From Pachypanchax playfairii (Eukaryota; Chordata; Actinopteri; Cyprinodontiformes; Aplocheilidae): a stretch of 64,000 bases of DNA. Position 1 is the stretch's first letter. Every line of letters starts with the position of its first letter. The stretch is taken from positions 307,994 through 371,993 of the forward strand of contig SSNP01000011.1 in assembly GCA_006937955.1 (NCBI GenBank), in the 5' to 3' direction. A program made the translations under genes and the position numbers. Under the pieces are notes generated by a model. It had not been told where the DNA came from. It searched no databases and was given only the letters and a program-made list of their open reading frames with translations. This document shows, in pieces, positions 61,861 through 64,000 of the stretch.

Positions 61861-63415
61861 CATATATTTCAAATGAATAAATGTGTCTGTATTTCTCATC
61901 TCTAAACTTCTTGCCAGTAATGGAATATTTTTGGTGATGTAGACAGGCAGGGTGTTGAAACAAATATTCAGTCAGCTCAGGTCAAGATCAAATTATCCCC
62001 AGTTTAACTGCTGAGTCTGTAAATTACAGATGCAGCCATTTCCACTCAAACTAATTCCATCAGCACCATAAGAGAAACCACATTTCTAAAAATTATGTAT
62101 ATTTTGTCATGATTGCAAGCCTGGACCCTCTCAGCATGTACACAGCTGTTCCCATGTTGGTCGCTGAGGATTACTAAATGAAGTGTGTACACCCACTTGG
62201 ACATGGAACTGGTGTTGTCATGGTGACAGAGAGTGCAGTGTGATCCCCTAATGCTCGCTGAGGCACTAGTGTGAAACAGGGCTTTTGCAGACCTGGAATC
62301 ATCTGCCGCATACTGAGCAGGTACAGTTGCATTAATATTCCCTTTTAAAAAAACAGATAAGGAGTATCTTAGTGATTATTCACACTCATAGTTTTCAAAG
62401 AGCTTTTCCATTGTGACTGTTACTGATGTTCTTTTACACCTAAATGGGCTGAAGGGTAAAGAGCAAAAAAAGGGGAAGCAGTTACAAAGGGATGATGACA
62501 GACCATCACACGCACATGCAATACGACAAGAATGCGTTTCATGAGTGAGCTATGATTTTTTAATACGGCACTTTCAGAGACAACAAAAATAGCCAAAGTT
62601 TCCCAAACTACTTTTAGATCTTGCTGTATGTTGCATAACTACTATTTTTGTGTTTTTGCGCATGCCGAGAACCAGAATGTGCAAATATTTAACCATGAGT
62701 GACCCTCTGAGTGACATTTTCATGAGGTGCTGGTCAGAGCGTAACAATCAAAACAGCAGCCTATAAAATCCTTCCCTCTTGCAGACAAACATGCACATAC
62801 AGCACATGAACACATTCATAGAGCAGTGAAGTACTGTACAACACAGTCCATTCAAATGTCAAAAAGCTCTTCGAACAAAAAAAAAAAAAGCAGCTCTTCA
62901 TTTGAAAGCCATCTCTCAGCCTGCTGGCTCTTATTTTTACTTTTACTGAGTTGTTAAAAAGAGGCGAGACTGTGTATATATGTGTATGTGTGTATATTGG
63001 ACACAAGCTGAAGGACAGTGAGGTTGAACTGATTGTTTTGTTGTATAAAAGCTGTAAGAATGGCCCAGGTAGCGTCTGCAGGGACGGCGGGACCAGAGTG
63101 AAGACAAAGGCAAAAAGTCACTGAGTGCCGTCTGGTTTCACTGTTCTGAGCTAACAGTAACATTTACCTGCAACATGATCAACAACTCGCTGAATTATTT
63201 TTTCTTGGTTTTCCAGAACATGTAATAAACATTTTTAAAAAATAAATCAACCTTACAGCAAATGTTTAATGCTTAGCATGTTATGGGTGTTTAAAAAACT
63301 GCAACAATAGAAGCTGAGAGAGAGAATGTACAGTAAGCCAAAATTACACTACTATCACATAACTACTGTTTAGTCAGAACATCTTATGTTTTACAGTTAA
63401 TATGTATTATGAGCT
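61861..63415. other. Intronic sequence, nothing recognised
   Basis: No supported gene. A (TG)n/TATA-like stretch lies near 62972-62998 and an A-rich run near 62878-62889. The minus-strand ORFs here are low-complexity by-products. Confidence 0.5.
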
Positions 63416-63817
63416 TTTAAAGCAGTACTAAATAACTTTTAAAACTTTAAGCTACTGTTCTGAAACTTGTCTAAGTAGATGCTAACCAAAAAACATGCTC
63501 AGATGGTCCTACACTACACTGAGCAACTTCAGTGGTTCAGGTCGTGGTTGTGAGTGGGCGATTCCTTTGCTGCTTTACGGCAACAGCTGTTTGTTGTAGC
63601 AGCGGTTGTCATTCACTCCTATAAAGACTAGCAGTTACCTTTTCTGGCTCACTGACCGGAGTTCCCTTTGATTTTTTAATTCTGTTTCTGCACTGATAAT
63701 AATTGTGCATTAAAAATGAGAAGCAAAATACGCCACGTCTGAGACACGGTTGTTTACGACAGTTGTAATTCTGCTTTTAACCACTGGGTGGGAAAAGTTA
63801 TTTAGTACTGCTTTAAA
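63416..63817 (+). mobile_element. MITE family A, copy 2 (about 400 bp)
   Basis: The ends TTTAAAGCAGTACTAAATAA and its reverse complement (63793-63817) are exact inverted repeats of about 24 bp. The interior is collinear with 42284-42790 but shorter. TTTAAA abuts both ends; whether it belongs to the element or is the duplicated target cannot be decided from two copies, because copy 1 keeps it on one side only. Confidence 0.85.
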
Positions 63818-64000
63818 TAAATTGGGTAATAGTGGCTGGAGAACATTTTAGCTTTACTATCACACCAGCCTCAATTTCAGCATCTCACCTCGTCCACATC
63901 AGCTCTGAATTTTTTTACTAGTACTTGTAGATATCAGCTGGTTATACACAGGAGAAAAAGCTAGAGTCTCTTAAAAAATCCCCATATTGATGTCATGAGA

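Overview
The window looks like teleost fish (probably percomorph) nuclear DNA. It is AT-rich and intron-like, with Tc1/mariner, hAT-type and other short inverted-repeat elements, an L2/Rex1-type LINE remnant and many microsatellites. No species can be named. No operons, CRISPR arrays, tRNAs, rRNAs or bacterial genes were seen.

One protein-coding gene is firmly supported: macrod2 (mono-ADP-ribose hydrolase, macro domain) on the minus strand. Three internal coding exons fit together in phase: 55696-55575 (122 nt), 28147-28117 (31 nt) and 16932-16859 (74 nt). They encode about 75 contiguous residues from the middle of the macro domain, including the ISTGIYG ADP-ribose-binding/catalytic loop. The NEPAA and GIYG residues point to MACROD2 rather than MACROD1. 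The introns between them are 27,427 and 11,184 nt. No further macrod2 exon was recognised in the flanking 16.9 kb (3' side) or 8.3 kb (5' side), so the window sits inside a very large gene, as known for MACROD2 in vertebrates.

Region by region. 1-16858: intron downstream of the 74-nt exon, with one 640-bp inverted-repeat element (1409-2052) and an unexplained exon-like ORF on the plus strand (8313-8455). 16933-28116: intron with two inverted copies of one hAT-like MITE (18.0 and 22.2 kb). 28148-55574: the long intron, with a possible transposon-derived ORF (29.15 kb), a MITE (42.3 kb), a Tc1-like element lacking most of its transposase (43.6-44.7 kb), a degenerate GTGTCYGCTCC repeat field (48.7-49.1 kb), a 14-unit pentanucleotide repeat (51.5 kb) and a GC-rich repeat patch (54.2-55.0 kb). 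55697-64000: intron upstream of the 122-nt exon, with a retroposon tail and a CpG-rich inverted-repeat element within 1 kb of the exon, two exon-like plus-strand ORFs (57.7 and 58.5 kb), a perfect hairpin (57.06 kb), a decayed LINE reverse transcriptase (61.06-61.86 kb) and a second copy of the 42.3-kb MITE (63.4 kb).

Most other open frames are short, lack splice or family support and look like chance ORFs in intronic DNA. I found no convincing novel multi-gene system. The best leads are the exon-like plus-strand ORFs, the frame-coupled small macrod2 exons, and the nested element with a paralogous empty site.
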